Shown here piece after piece: positions 1 through 9,085 of a stretch of 64,000 nucleotides of DNA. Both the position numbers and the translations under genes were made by a program. How positions within the stretch are numbered: position 1 is the stretch's first letter; every line of letters begins with the position of its first letter. The stretch spans positions 100,546 to 164,545 of the forward strand of contig NZ_JAQTLY010000004.1 of assembly GCF_028714655.1 (NCBI RefSeq), read 5' to 3'. The stretch comes from Sulfurimonas sp. Lineage in GTDB: Bacteria > Campylobacterota > Campylobacteria > Campylobacterales > Sulfurimonadaceae. The notes under the pieces are model-generated. The model saw only the letters and a list, made by a program, of their open reading frames with translations. It searched no databases and had not been told where the DNA came from.

Positions 1-3000
1 TTTTTCATCAACCATATCTTGAATCAAATCTCTTTGTGTTGAGTTAAATGTTCCAATTCCTATTGACCTGTCTGGATAATTTTTCATTTGTTTTTCTAAA
101 TGCTCAATAATTATTTTTGCTTCAACCTTATTCCTACTACTCTGATAAGCAGAGTTTTCTATATAGTGATATTTCACTCCCAACTCTGCACTGTTTTTAC
201 TTATAGGAGATGGAAAAACGATTAAATTCCCATCATAAAACTGTTGATTAGAAAAATCAATCAAACTTTCATGCTGAGAACGATAATGCCATCTTAATTG
301 TCTAATCGGTTTGTATAAATTTAAACAAATATCTAAAATTGATTCACTTTCACCTGCAACTGTATCTTCATCTTCTGTTTTATTCATTGAGTCAAAAAAT
401 GATGTCGGAGGTAATTGTTTTGGGTCTCCAACAATTACAATTTGATTTACACGCGCAATTGAGCCTAAAGCTTCTTCTGGTCTCAATTGCGAAGCTTCAT
501 CAACAATTAAAACATCAAATTCAACTTGATTGGGTGGTAAATATTGAGCAACAGAAAGTGGACTCATCATAAAACAAGGCTTCAATGCTTTTAAAGCACC
601 TGATGCTCTTGAAACTAATTGTCTAATTGGGATATGTCTTTTTTTCTTATTTAATTCATTTTCAAGTAAGCTAAATTCTGTTAAATCGCTTTTTCTATTT
701 CCTCTATAACCTAAGGGGATTTCTTTTTGGCTTGTTAAATATGCAACTTTTTGTTTATTTAATTCAATAAGTTTTACATCCAATTCTTTAAAAGTTTTAA
801 GAGATTGTTCGTGTGAAAGTCTATTAAATCTATTGAAAAGTTGATTTTTCCTAAATATCTCTTTTAATAAAGTATGATAAAAATTATATGTGAAGTTTTT
901 GATAATTTCATCAATTGGTAAAATCTCATCTTCAACACTCTCAACGATTAAGCTTAATCCTTGATTTTTTAAATCATGCACAAGTTGTCTATAATTAATC
1001 CATATTGATAAAGTTTGTTTATTATTATCCAATTTATCAAGCTTTTCTATACAATCATTAATTTTAATATTTTCTCCAAAGAAAACATCATTAATTGTTC
1101 CTTTTGTTTCTATTTTTTGATAAATTTTATCAATATCATTTTGTGTATTGGATATTTTTTTAAGTATATTGACTCTATCAATATCTTTTACTAGGTATCG
1201 TTTTAGATTATTGTCAAGACTAGAGTTCAAAATAAATGTAAACAAATCTTTTGTATTAACAATTAATTCATAAGCCTCATCATTTAAATCAATATTTTGA
1301 CTGTTACTACATTCATTCAACTTTTGAGACAAATCCATAAATAGTTCAAAGTTAAAGGTTAAATCATTGATGCCTATATCATATTTTTTTATTAAAATAA
1401 AAATATCTTCAATTTTCTTACTTGTAATTAAATTAAAAATTTCTCTACCAAAATCGGAATTTTTACTTACATTTGCGGATTTATAAATAGAGTTAGTTAA
1501 ATTATCTAAATCATCATTGATGGTTTCTAATTTGGTTTTTAATTCAATAATATCAATATCTTCTCTATCATAATAGATTTTTTTAATAAATTTTTTGTTG
1601 CAATCTTTTTCCAATGAATCTAAGGAACGATTATATAATTCTAAGTTTTCTATCAATGAGTCTTTATATGATAAAAGTAAATGATAGTTGGTTATATCTC
1701 CAGATATTAATAGGTTCAAAATTTCTGTAATGTTAATATTTTGTTGAATAACTAAAACCCATTTGTGAAGCTTTTCAATTTCATCAATATTAGTTTTAGT
1801 GCCATTAAATAATTTGCCAAAATATTTAATATATTTTTCATTACTTTCAAATTTACTCTTGAATGAAATATATTCTTTCATTTCTCTAGTAATATCATTC
1901 CATTTAGACTTATCATTTGGAAGAGATTTAATAAGAACAGATTCGATTGCATTCCTTGCTTGTTTATATTCTGTGGAAAAGAAATTAAAGAAAGAGTCTT
2001 TTTTATCTTTGATTATTTTTTCAAATAATTCAATTTTTTCAAGATTAATATCATCTACTTTTTGAGTTTGTGCGATTTTTGATAAATTTTTATTTAGACT
2101 ATGATATTGATTTAAATCATTTTTCATTAAATCAAATTCTCTTGAAAAGGCTGTATCTATATAATTGGAATTTATAAAAGAATATAGTATAGCATCAACA
2201 TGTGACAGGTAATTTATCCCACTTGATAACTGCTGTATATATTGAATATTTCTGTTATTAGAAATATTGGTCTCATTTTTAATATGCTTCAAGATTTTAT
2301 CTATCTTTGCTATATTTAGAATTGTTTTTTCAAATAGTTCAACATACATGTCAAAACTATTCAAATTATCTACGATACTGTTGATACTATCTTTTATACT
2401 TGAATAGTTTTTAAGATATTCATCATAAACATTAGAAGTATCTGCAAGATTGATTAATATTTCTTTAGAATAATTCTTAGCTTTATCATTAAATGCTCTT
2501 ACGAATGCATTTATTTTTTTGCTTTGAGTATATTCATTTGCAATATCTGCATTTAATAATTTAAATTGCTCTTGAAGTTGAACAAAATCATTCTTTAATA
2601 ACTCTAAAGTTTGAATAAAAGAGTCGATATCAACAAAATTTAAATTGTATGTATCCAAACCATTCCAATAAAATCTATTAAAATCATACTCTTTTAAAAA
2701 CATTTTGAATTTTTTCAATTCTTCTATTGTGTGTGAAAGCTTATATGCACTATATTCATTTGCATTAGGAACATCAAACTTCAAAAACTTAGATGCATTA
2801 TTATATTTCTCAACTAACCAAAAAATATTGTACGCTTTTTTATCTATTGCTCCATGAGATTCATGTAATAAATCAATATATTCTTTGAGATTTTTCTTTT
2901 TCTCTTCTATCTCTTGAATTATTCTATCATGAACTTCTGTATCATCGTATTTTGTTTCAACTCTTTTTTTTATACTCTCTAATATTTTTGTTTTTTGTGA

Positions 3001-4311
3001 TTTATGGCTATGTAACTCTAAACAAAAGTCAGAAAGACCGATAGAATCGAGCCTTTTATGTACGACTTCTAAGGCGGCAAGTTTTTCTGAAACAAATAAA
3101 ACAGATTTTCCCTCAGACAACAATACTGCTATCAAGTTTGAAATTGTTTGAGACTTTCCAGTTCCAGGAGGTCCCTCAATCACAATATTTTTTCCATTTA
3201 ATACATCAACTATTGCACTATGTTGTGAAGAATCCGCATTCATTACAAGAGGAATATTATTTGCCAATGTGTCTAGATCTATATCGTACTCTTGTGCAAA
3301 CATGGAAGTGTCAGAAATTTTTTTGCCTTCAAAAATATCTTTAAATATATCTTTTTCTGACAAAAGCGTGCCATTTTGCCAATTCTCTTCCTTTAAATCT
3401 TGATACATCAAAATTTTTCCAAACTTTAAAAAATCGATTGCAATTTCATGTTTTAATGACCAATCTTTTTGATATTGGATAGCCTCTTGCACTTCTTTTA
3501 AATACTCATAATATGATAGTTCTTCTGTTAGTTCTGGCAATATAACCCCATACTCATTATTGAGCTTTTCAGATAATGACCTATTTGTATCAATACCAGC
3601 TCCACTATATTCCAAAGTAAATTGATATCTATTAGCTCTTTTTTCTTTATTGAGAACAATTGGAATACTGATTAATGGAGAATAATTGTATTGTTCAGAG
3701 TTTTTTGCTTCTTTCCATTTTAATAATCCGATAACAAAATAAAGCATATTTGAGCCTGTTTCTTCTATAATTGTTCTCGCATCTCTTTCAATAGATGTTA
3801 ATATTTTTTCCATTTCATTTGGATAATGTAATGTTTGCAAGGAATCATCAATATATTTTTCTTCAACATCTGAACTGCCTAAATCTATTTCTGGAAGTTC
3901 TTTTGAAATATTATAACCTAACTCTTTTGCCCTTTCTTCTGCTGTAAGTAATGCCTGTTTTTGAAGTTCTTTTTTTTCTGTTTCTAATTTTTCAATAATA
4001 AATTGTAATTCTTTTTTGGATAGTTCATCTTCATCTTTTGTAGCTTCTTGTAATTTTTCTTTATGCTTACTTATTTCATTGTCAATTTTTACTAAGTCCT
4101 CTTTTGAAATTGATGGTTCTAGTATAAACTTAAATTTAAATTTGCCTTCATCTTTTACTAAATAGTTATAAATAAATTCAGCAGATTCATCTATTATTTG
4201 AATATTTTTAGATTTACTAGGTCGTTTATAGTTTATAAGTTTGTTTCTTCTTGATGTATCTATTAACTTATCTCTTAACTCCTCTATACCTTTAGTAAAC
4301 AGATTATTCAT
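1..4311 (-). CDS. COG1112/DUF4011-type SF1 helicase, partial (C-terminus beyond left edge)
   Basis: The minus-strand frame stays open from an ATG at 4311 to base 1 (1437 codons) and is cut by the window edge. Residues about 5-190 resemble the DUF4011 N-domain (RDKLIDTSRRNKLINY). Walker A GPPGTGKS lies near 380. After about 890 residues of lysine/glutamate-rich, probably coiled-coil sequence come DEASQ near 1271, GDPKQLPPTSFF near 1294 and LRWHYRSQHESLI near 1338, so the second half of the SF1B motor has begun. Large helicases of this group are common in defence islands, for example in Mokosh-type systems; the effector domain that would decide the type lies outside the window. It is the last gene of a co-directional run, 85 bp after the YhcG gene. 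The function is inferred to be nucleic-acid translocation in anti-phage defence. Base composition is much more AT-rich than the core genes. Confidence 0.85.
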   Translation of the reverse strand, partial: MNNLFTKGIEELRDKLIDTSRRNKLINYKRPSKSKNIQIIDESAEFIYNYLVKDEGKFKFKFILEPSISKEDLVKIDNEISKHKEKLQEATKDEDELSKKELQFIIEKLETEKKELQKQALLTAEERAKELGYNISKELPEIDLGSSDVEEKYIDDSLQTLHYPNEMEKILTSIERDARTIIEETGSNMLYFVIGLLKWKEAKNSEQYNYSPLISIPIVLNKEKRANRYQFTLEYSGAGIDTNRSLSEKLNNEYGVILPELTEELSYYEYLKEVQEAIQYQKDWSLKHEIAIDFLKFGKILMYQDLKEENWQNGTLLSEKDIFKDIFEGKKISDTSMFAQEYDIDLDTLANNIPLVMNADSSQHSAIVDVLNGKNIVIEGPPGTGKSQTISNLIAVLLSEGKSVLFVSEKLAALEVVHKRLDSIGLSDFCLELHSHKSQKTKILESIKKRVETKYDDTEVHDRIIQEIEEKKKNLKEYIDLLHESHGAIDKKAYNIFWLVEKYNNASKFLKFDVPNANEYSAYKLSHTIEELKKFKMFLKEYDFNRFYWNGLDTYNLNFVDIDSFIQTLELLKNDFVQLQEQFKLLNADIANEYTQSKKINAFVRAFNDKAKNYSKEILINLADTSNVYDEYLKNYSSIKDSINSIVDNLNSFDMYVELFEKTILNIAKIDKILKHIKNETNISNNRNIQYIQQLSSGINYLSHVDAILYSFINSNYIDTAFSREFDLMKNDLNQYHSLNKNLSKIAQTQKVDDINLEKIELFEKIIKDKKDSFFNFFSTEYKQARNAIESVLIKSLPNDKSKWNDITREMKEYISFKSKFESNEKYIKYFGKLFNGTKTNIDEIEKLHKWVLVIQQNINITEILNLLISGDITNYHLLLSYKDSLIENLELYNRSLDSLEKDCNKKFIKKIYYDREDIDIIELKTKLETINDDLDNLTNSIYKSANVSKNSDFGREIFNLITSKKIEDIFILIKKYDIGINDLTFNFELFMDLSQKLNECSNSQNIDLNDEAYELIVNTKDLFTFILNSSLDNNLKRYLVKDIDRVNILKKISNTQNDIDKIYQKIETKGTINDVFFGENIKINDCIEKLDKLDNNKQTLSIWINYRQLVHDLKNQGLSLIVESVEDEILPIDEIIKNFTYNFYHTLLKEIFRKNQLFNRFNRLSHEQSLKTFKELDVKLIELNKQKVAYLTSQKEIPLGYRGNRKSDLTEFSLLENELNKKKRHIPIRQLVSRASGALKALKPCFMMSPLSVAQYLPPNQVEFDVLIVDEASQLRPEEALGSIARVNQIVIVGDPKQLPPTSFFDSMNKTEDEDTVAGESESILDICLNLYKPIRQLRWHYRSQHESLIDFSNQQFYDGNLIVFPSPISKNSAELGVKYHYIENSAYQSSRNKVEAKIIIEHLEKQMKNYPDRSIGIGTFNSTQRDLIQDMVDEK

Positions 4312-4396
4312 ATAGCTTCCCTTCTTAAACACAATTTTTTATTAAAACTAATATTATTTTTTCATATGGAATATTGTAGCAAATTCTCATATTGTT

Positions 4397-5482
4397 TTAG
4401 TCATCTTCTTTCTCCATCGTATTTAAACTATGTTTTAACTCATTTTCTATCATTTGGATAGTCGGTAAACTTGATTCAAACTCTTTTGGTAAAATCTCTG
4501 TCAATTCATACTCCGATATGCCAATAGGCTGTGACATATTTCTCAGTGAATATTCAGCAACTATTTCATTTTTTTCTTGACAAAGAATAAGTCCAATCGT
4601 CGGTTTGTCTTCTTTATGAGCTAAAATCCCATCTATAGCAGAACAGTAAAAATTAACCTGCCCCGAATATTCAGGCTTGAATTTACCTTTTTTAAGTTCA
4701 ACTACTACATAACATCGAAGTTTCAGATGATAAAAAAGTAAGTCAATATAAAAATCATCCTCGCCAACTTCAAGCTTATACTGTCTGCCGACAAATGCAA
4801 AACCGCTTCCAAGCTCTATGAGAAACTTTTCCATATGTTTGATCAGATTTGACTCAAGTTCTCTTTCTAAAAAAGGCTCGGCAATAGTTAAAAAATCAAA
4901 TAAGTAAGGGTCTTTAAATGATTGTTGCACCAAATCACTATCTTGTGGGGCTAAAATATTTTTAAAGTTTGATACGAGCTTTCCTTCTCTTTTATGCAGT
5001 TGGCTTTGTATCATTAAAGCCAACACATCCCTACTCCAACCATGTTCAAGAGTTTTTTGCATATACCAATATCGCAAATCTGCGTCTTTGATTTTCTCTA
5101 TTAAAATTACATTATGCGACCAAGGAATTTGTGACACTATTGGTGGCATAATCTCATCCTCCATTTGTGCCACTGCTTGTGGCACTTTTTCAAAAGGCTG
5201 TGTATATTCCTTATAAAAACGCAACATTCTTTTAATATTTCTAACAGAAAACCCGCCAAGCTCTGGAAATGCACTCTTTATGTCATGACTAAGGTTATCA
5301 ATAACCTTCGCACCCCATCCAAGCTCTTTTTGTTTTTGGTTTATACTCTTTCCAATACGAAAATAAAGCAGTATCATCTCTTTATTTACACTATTTATAG
5401 CTCTTATCTGCGATGATTTTATCTGTTGTTTTATCTCTGCTAAAAAAGAGTTGTAATCATTTTGTGTTTGCATGTCATTCAT
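4397..5482 (-). CDS. yhcG: YhcG/DUF1016 family PD-(D/E)XK nuclease-like protein
   Basis: The 361-aa protein has the usual two-part DUF1016 layout: a helical N-domain (about 10-150, with GWGAKVIDNLSHDIK) and a C-terminal nuclease fold (about 175-345). The catalytic signature is visible as D247 in FYIDLLFY, E262-x-K264 in VVVELKKGKF and Q275. Family members are predicted DNA nucleases often found next to restriction or defence genes; the substrate is not known. It starts at an ATG 31 bp after the HNH gene and ends 85 bp before the helicase gene, so it is probably co-transcribed with both. It could serve either the Septu pair or the helicase, or be independent. Confidence 0.88.
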   Translation of the reverse strand: MNDMQTQNDYNSFLAEIKQQIKSSQIRAINSVNKEMILLYFRIGKSINQKQKELGWGAKVIDNLSHDIKSAFPELGGFSVRNIKRMLRFYKEYTQPFEKVPQAVAQMEDEIMPPIVSQIPWSHNVILIEKIKDADLRYWYMQKTLEHGWSRDVLALMIQSQLHKREGKLVSNFKNILAPQDSDLVQQSFKDPYLFDFLTIAEPFLERELESNLIKHMEKFLIELGSGFAFVGRQYKLEVGEDDFYIDLLFYHLKLRCYVVVELKKGKFKPEYSGQVNFYCSAIDGILAHKEDKPTIGLILCQEKNEIVAEYSLRNMSQPIGISEYELTEILPKEFESSLPTIQMIENELKHSLNTMEKEDD

Positions 5483-5513
5483 CTCTATTTTCCCGCATCT
5501 TTCTTAATTTTAC

Positions 5514-6440
5514 TCATATCAGATTTAACTCTTCGCTAATATCTTTGATAAGTTTGCTTAGAGGGCGTTTGTGAAGGTCGTCATCTTTTTTGTAATTATT
5601 TAATAAAAGCCTATAAATTTCATCTTTTGTAAATCCAAAATTATTTTCTAACTCTTCAATATACGATTTTGGATAATAAGCTTTTTTCATAAGTAAATCT
5701 ACAACAATATCTTTATGTTGTTTATAAAGCTCATCTAATTTAAAAATTTCTATATTATCGTTATTTTTAATGAACTCTATTTCAAAGCTATCTGTATTAT
5801 ATTTTGTGCTTTCAATTTGCAAAAAATTTACATCATTGGGTATGTATGTTAATTTAAAATCATCATCTTTTATATCATAAGGATTTATTAAATTTTCAGC
5901 ACTCTTACTACTTTTTGTATGATTGCAAATAGGACAACTAGGAATGAGATTATAAAAACTCATAGCTAAAAATGGATAAATAGATTTTGGATAAAAATGG
6001 TCTATTTCTGGTCGTAACTTTCCGCTCTCTTTATCAACTATTAAAGTATAATTTCTATTACAATATGGACAAGTTTTTAAATCTATTGTTTTTATAAATT
6101 CATAAGAGCCGTATTTTTTTCTTTCACACCAATTATCATATTCTTTTTCAAAAATATCTTTTCTCAAAATCTTATAAAGTCTTTTCCAATTTTTTTCTTT
6201 AGTATTTGGCATACCTATAGCTTTTGGAAAATTAATTTTAAAATGCTCAATATATGTTTTCATTTGATTGTTGTCAGCTTGTAAAATACTTTTCAAATTA
6301 TCTTTAAGATAATTTAAACATTCTTTTTCATAAAGCAATAACTTGGATTTTAATTTATTTGTTAATAATTTAGTGATTGATTTTTCAATTTCAGTAATAT
6401 GCTTATAAAAAAGCTCTTGATTAAATTTTATTTTGAACAT
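5514..6440 (-). CDS. ptuB: HNH endonuclease, Septu PtuB-like
   Basis: This 308-aa protein contains a zinc-bound HNH module: CPYC (about 124-127), EIDHFYPKS (about 145-153, catalytic His148) and CPICN (about 169-173). The ATG at 6440 was chosen over a TTG 15 bp upstream. The gene overlaps the end of the ATPase gene by 20 bp, which suggests translational coupling. An ATPase followed by an HNH protein is the known layout of Septu (PtuAB) and of the effector half of some retrons. No reverse transcriptase lies nearby, so a stand-alone Septu is the better reading. The inferred role is cleavage of nucleic acid once PtuA senses infection. Confidence 0.8.
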   Translation of the reverse strand: MFKIKFNQELFYKHITEIEKSITKLLTNKLKSKLLLYEKECLNYLKDNLKSILQADNNQMKTYIEHFKINFPKAIGMPNTKEKNWKRLYKILRKDIFEKEYDNWCERKKYGSYEFIKTIDLKTCPYCNRNYTLIVDKESGKLRPEIDHFYPKSIYPFLAMSFYNLIPSCPICNHTKSSKSAENLINPYDIKDDDFKLTYIPNDVNFLQIESTKYNTDSFEIEFIKNNDNIEIFKLDELYKQHKDIVVDLLMKKAYYPKSYIEELENNFGFTKDEIYRLLLNNYKKDDDLHKRPLSKLIKDISEELNLI

Positions 6441-8262
6441 TTTTAAGTCTTTCAATTTCTGCTTTTAATTCTTTTATCTCTTCATCTTTTGAGTTTATCT
6501 TAAATTTTTCATCATACATTTTTAAAAGTTTTTCTCTTAAAAAATCTTCTCCAATTTTTTCAATTATTAACTTCACTTGTTCTTCTTTAATGCTTTTAAG
6601 AGGTTTGTTATTTTTTAAATAATCAAGTATTTCTGTAATTTTCTCTTTCGCAAATTCTCCCATAAGTCCACCCTGCATAAAAAAACCGTCAGCTAAAAGA
6701 GTATGGATATTTGCACCAAAAGTTTGTTTTTTTTCTAAAGCATCAATCTGCTTACCTTCTTTTAAAAATATTACATTTTCTTTTGGTAAGTCCGAGAGAA
6801 TAAATGGGGAGTGTGAAGTAAATATCAAATGAAGATATAATTTTTTGGTTTTTGATATTTCATTTTGAATATGTATAAAACTTTTCAATAATCTTTTTTG
6901 CCAATTAGGATGAAATGAGAGTTCAATTTCATCAAATAACATTACACCGTTAAAGTCATCTTGTAATCTAAAAAGTGTATATGCAAAGTTTGTTAAGACA
7001 TTCAAAAAAAGTTTTTCACCAGAACTAAGTTCTAAAAAATGGCAATTATTCTTTTTAGAATTTAAAAAATTGCATCTTAAAATATTATTGTTCATCATAA
7101 AATTTAAAAGCTCATTGTTATAAACAGTTTCTAAATAATTATCTTCCATCTTGAAAATTTTACTTTGGAATATTGTGTTAGATTGAGGAACTTCATAATT
7201 TCCCATAATTTCGTGAATATTATTCATAGGTTTTATCGGTTCCCATTGAGGATAAGCAGAAAATAAATTTATATCAAATATTTCTTCTGAAATAGACTCT
7301 TCAATTTTTTCCAAACTATTTTTACAAATGTGTAATGTAAGCTTTAAAGAGGAGTCATTAAAATAATTTATTTGATTAATTAACTTATCTTCAATGTTTT
7401 CTTTAATATATTTTTTCAATATTTCAGCATTTGCAGTATTTGGCTCCAAAGAATGATGCTTTGAGTTATGAATTTTATCTGTTGTCATCTCAATTGCTAA
7501 AACAATAAGCATTTTATATAACAATTCTTCATTATTTAAATGCTTTTTCTTTTGAAAACTTATATATTCGCCAAATTCTTTATTATCATATTGAACGATA
7601 CTAACTTCTATTTCTTGTAACTTTATTTCACATTGGTAGCTATCAAAAATAAAATTTTCATCAATAAAGTTGAAAAAATCAACATTTTTTTTCAAAATAT
7701 ATTGAAATTTTTGATTGAAATTATCATAAGAATTTTCACTTTTCATCAAAGGTTTTATTGGTTGAATTCCATTGTAAAATTTATCGTAATTTTTTAAAGC
7801 TTTAAGGCTGTAGTTATGTGTAATATCACTAATACAATTTGAGAAATGTATTAATGGCATCATAGTTCTGTAACAAAATTCTTTACTCATAGCTATAGAT
7901 GTATTATTTTTAATTTTGATAAAATCTTCTAATTCAATATTTTTATGTTTATAATTTTCACATTGAATAAAAAATCTATCGTCTTTATAAAAAAGAAAAA
8001 ATGTTTTATCTTCTCTATTTACTATCACTCCTTGATAAAATAAAAAAGTTAAAACTTCAAATAAACTACTCTTCCCACTCCCATTCTCCCCCACAATTGC
8101 AGTAATATTAATATTCTCAGGAAAGATACTTACATGTTCTTTTTCATCAATAGTTAATTCTTTACTAGCTTCATCATACTTACATGTAAACCTAGGCGAA
8201 AAGTTAAACCCCTGATTTTTTATATTTTTATACTCTTCAACCCAAAGATATACTAACTCCAC
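6421..8262 (-). CDS. ptuA: RecF/SMC-like ATPase, Septu PtuA-like
   Basis: The 613-aa protein is an ABC-type ATPase with Walker A GENGSGKSS (58-66), a signature motif SSGEK (410-414), Walker B VMLFDEIELSFHP (about 440-453) and an H-loop-like TSHSPFIL. The middle 300 residues form the lineage-specific insert seen in OLD/PtuA-type proteins, and the last 25 residues are a short coiled coil. The start is a GTG at 8262 preceded by AAAGG; the opening MELVYLWVEEYKN is typical of these defence ATPases. It is coupled to the HNH gene and is predicted to form the PtuA oligomer that holds and controls PtuB. Confidence 0.82.
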   Translation of the reverse strand: MELVYLWVEEYKNIKNQGFNFSPRFTCKYDEASKELTIDEKEHVSIFPENINITAIVGENGSGKSSLFEVLTFLFYQGVIVNREDKTFFLFYKDDRFFIQCENYKHKNIELEDFIKIKNNTSIAMSKEFCYRTMMPLIHFSNCISDITHNYSLKALKNYDKFYNGIQPIKPLMKSENSYDNFNQKFQYILKKNVDFFNFIDENFIFDSYQCEIKLQEIEVSIVQYDNKEFGEYISFQKKKHLNNEELLYKMLIVLAIEMTTDKIHNSKHHSLEPNTANAEILKKYIKENIEDKLINQINYFNDSSLKLTLHICKNSLEKIEESISEEIFDINLFSAYPQWEPIKPMNNIHEIMGNYEVPQSNTIFQSKIFKMEDNYLETVYNNELLNFMMNNNILRCNFLNSKKNNCHFLELSSGEKLFLNVLTNFAYTLFRLQDDFNGVMLFDEIELSFHPNWQKRLLKSFIHIQNEISKTKKLYLHLIFTSHSPFILSDLPKENVIFLKEGKQIDALEKKQTFGANIHTLLADGFFMQGGLMGEFAKEKITEILDYLKNNKPLKSIKEEQVKLIIEKIGEDFLREKLLKMYDEKFKINSKDEEIKELKAEIERLKNVQNKI

Positions 8263-8326
8263 AGCTTACGCCCTTTCTTTCAATAACAAAATATATTGTT
8301 CTAGCCAACTTTATAAATAGTCTTAT

Positions 8327-8692
8327 CTATGACATATAATTTTGCATTATTTTTTTAACTGACTCTTTTATCACAGGCAGTCTTTGCACAATAACATCTT
8401 CGATTATATACAAGTCCACGCCTTCATAATCATGAGCTATAAAATTTCTAAGTTCATAACTGCCCTTTATATCTTGTTTGTCAAAAAATGCCAACACCTC
8501 AAGTTCTCCGTTGTGAAGAAGCTTATCAAACTGTTCTGCTATGGATGTCAGGTGCATAAGCACGGAAGCTCTTGAGTTTTGTTCATCTTCAAGAGCTTTT
8601 GATACGGAACCTTTTTCACTCACTATAGCATTTATAAAATCTATCTTTTTGTCTATAAGAGCTACTCTTTCTATGGCTTTTTGACTAAACAT
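8327..8692 (-). CDS. hepT: HepT-like RNase toxin (HEPN domain)
   Basis: The protein is a 121-aa helical HEPN protein with the RX4HXY motif (R82, H87, Y89 in RNFIAHDY). This is the active site of HepT toxins, and its tyrosine is the residue modified by MntA. I chose the ATG at 8692 because AAGGAA sits 8 nt upstream; a longer frame begins at 8746. It overlaps mntA by 8 bp. In the known family the cognate MntA AMPylates HepT to silence it (type VII toxin-antitoxin). Confidence 0.85.
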   Translation of the reverse strand: MFSQKAIERVALIDKKIDFINAIVSEKGSVSKALEDEQNSRASVLMHLTSIAEQFDKLLHNGELEVLAFFDKQDIKGSYELRNFIAHDYEGVDLYIIEDVIVQRLPVIKESVKKIMQNYMS

Positions 8693-8999
8693 ATATAAGT
8701 TCCTTTTGTATTGTCTCTTTAAATGGGCTTTGGCTGTCAAGGTCAAATATATCTATATTGCGGTGAAATTTTTTTCTTATTTTATCTTTGATCTTTGAAA
8801 TAGTCTCGAAATAGGAGTAAGAAGAGTTATGAGATAGGTAGTCGCTTCTTTTTGCAATGGCTACATCTATATCGCTATATACGCTCTGCGTATCTTTGGC
8901 GAAACTTCCAAAAAGTGCAAATGTCGTAATTCCGTCTTTTGAGAACTCTGCTTTTAATTCTATTAAATAGTACAATATACTCTCTTTTGTTGCTCTCAT
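8685..8999 (-). CDS. mntA: MntA-like nucleotidyltransferase antitoxin
   Basis: The protein is a 104-aa minimal nucleotidyltransferase with the GSX10DXD active site (G31-S32, D43, D45 in GSFAKDTQSVYSDID). It begins at an ATG with AAAGGA upstream and leads the two-gene module with HepT. The family transfers AMP to the HepT tyrosine, so the intact motif argues for a working antitoxin. The module lies at the entry to the defence island, immediately upstream of the Septu pair and in the same direction. Confidence 0.88.
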   Translation of the reverse strand: MRATKESILYYLIELKAEFSKDGITTFALFGSFAKDTQSVYSDIDVAIAKRSDYLSHNSSYSYFETISKIKDKIRKKFHRNIDIFDLDSQSPFKETIQKELIYV

Positions 9000-9022
9000 C
9001 TTTTTCCTTTAAACATTCAAAA

Positions 9023-9028
9023 ATTATA
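9023..9028 (-). promoter_or_regulatory. Probable -10 box of the mntA-hepT transcript
   Basis: A perfect TATAAT reads on the minus strand 24 bp before the mntA start. No good -35 is visible, which is normal for Campylobacterota sigma70 promoters. It may also serve the downstream Septu, YhcG and helicase genes. Confidence 0.45.
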
Positions 9029-9085
9029 TCATAACGGTGTATCATAGATTCTATTTTTCATAATTTAGGCAAGTTTTCTCTAAAC

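Noticed and set aside
5514..8262. ATPase/HNH pair as the effector part of a retron
   Set aside because: No reverse transcriptase gene or msr/msd-like region lies on either side.
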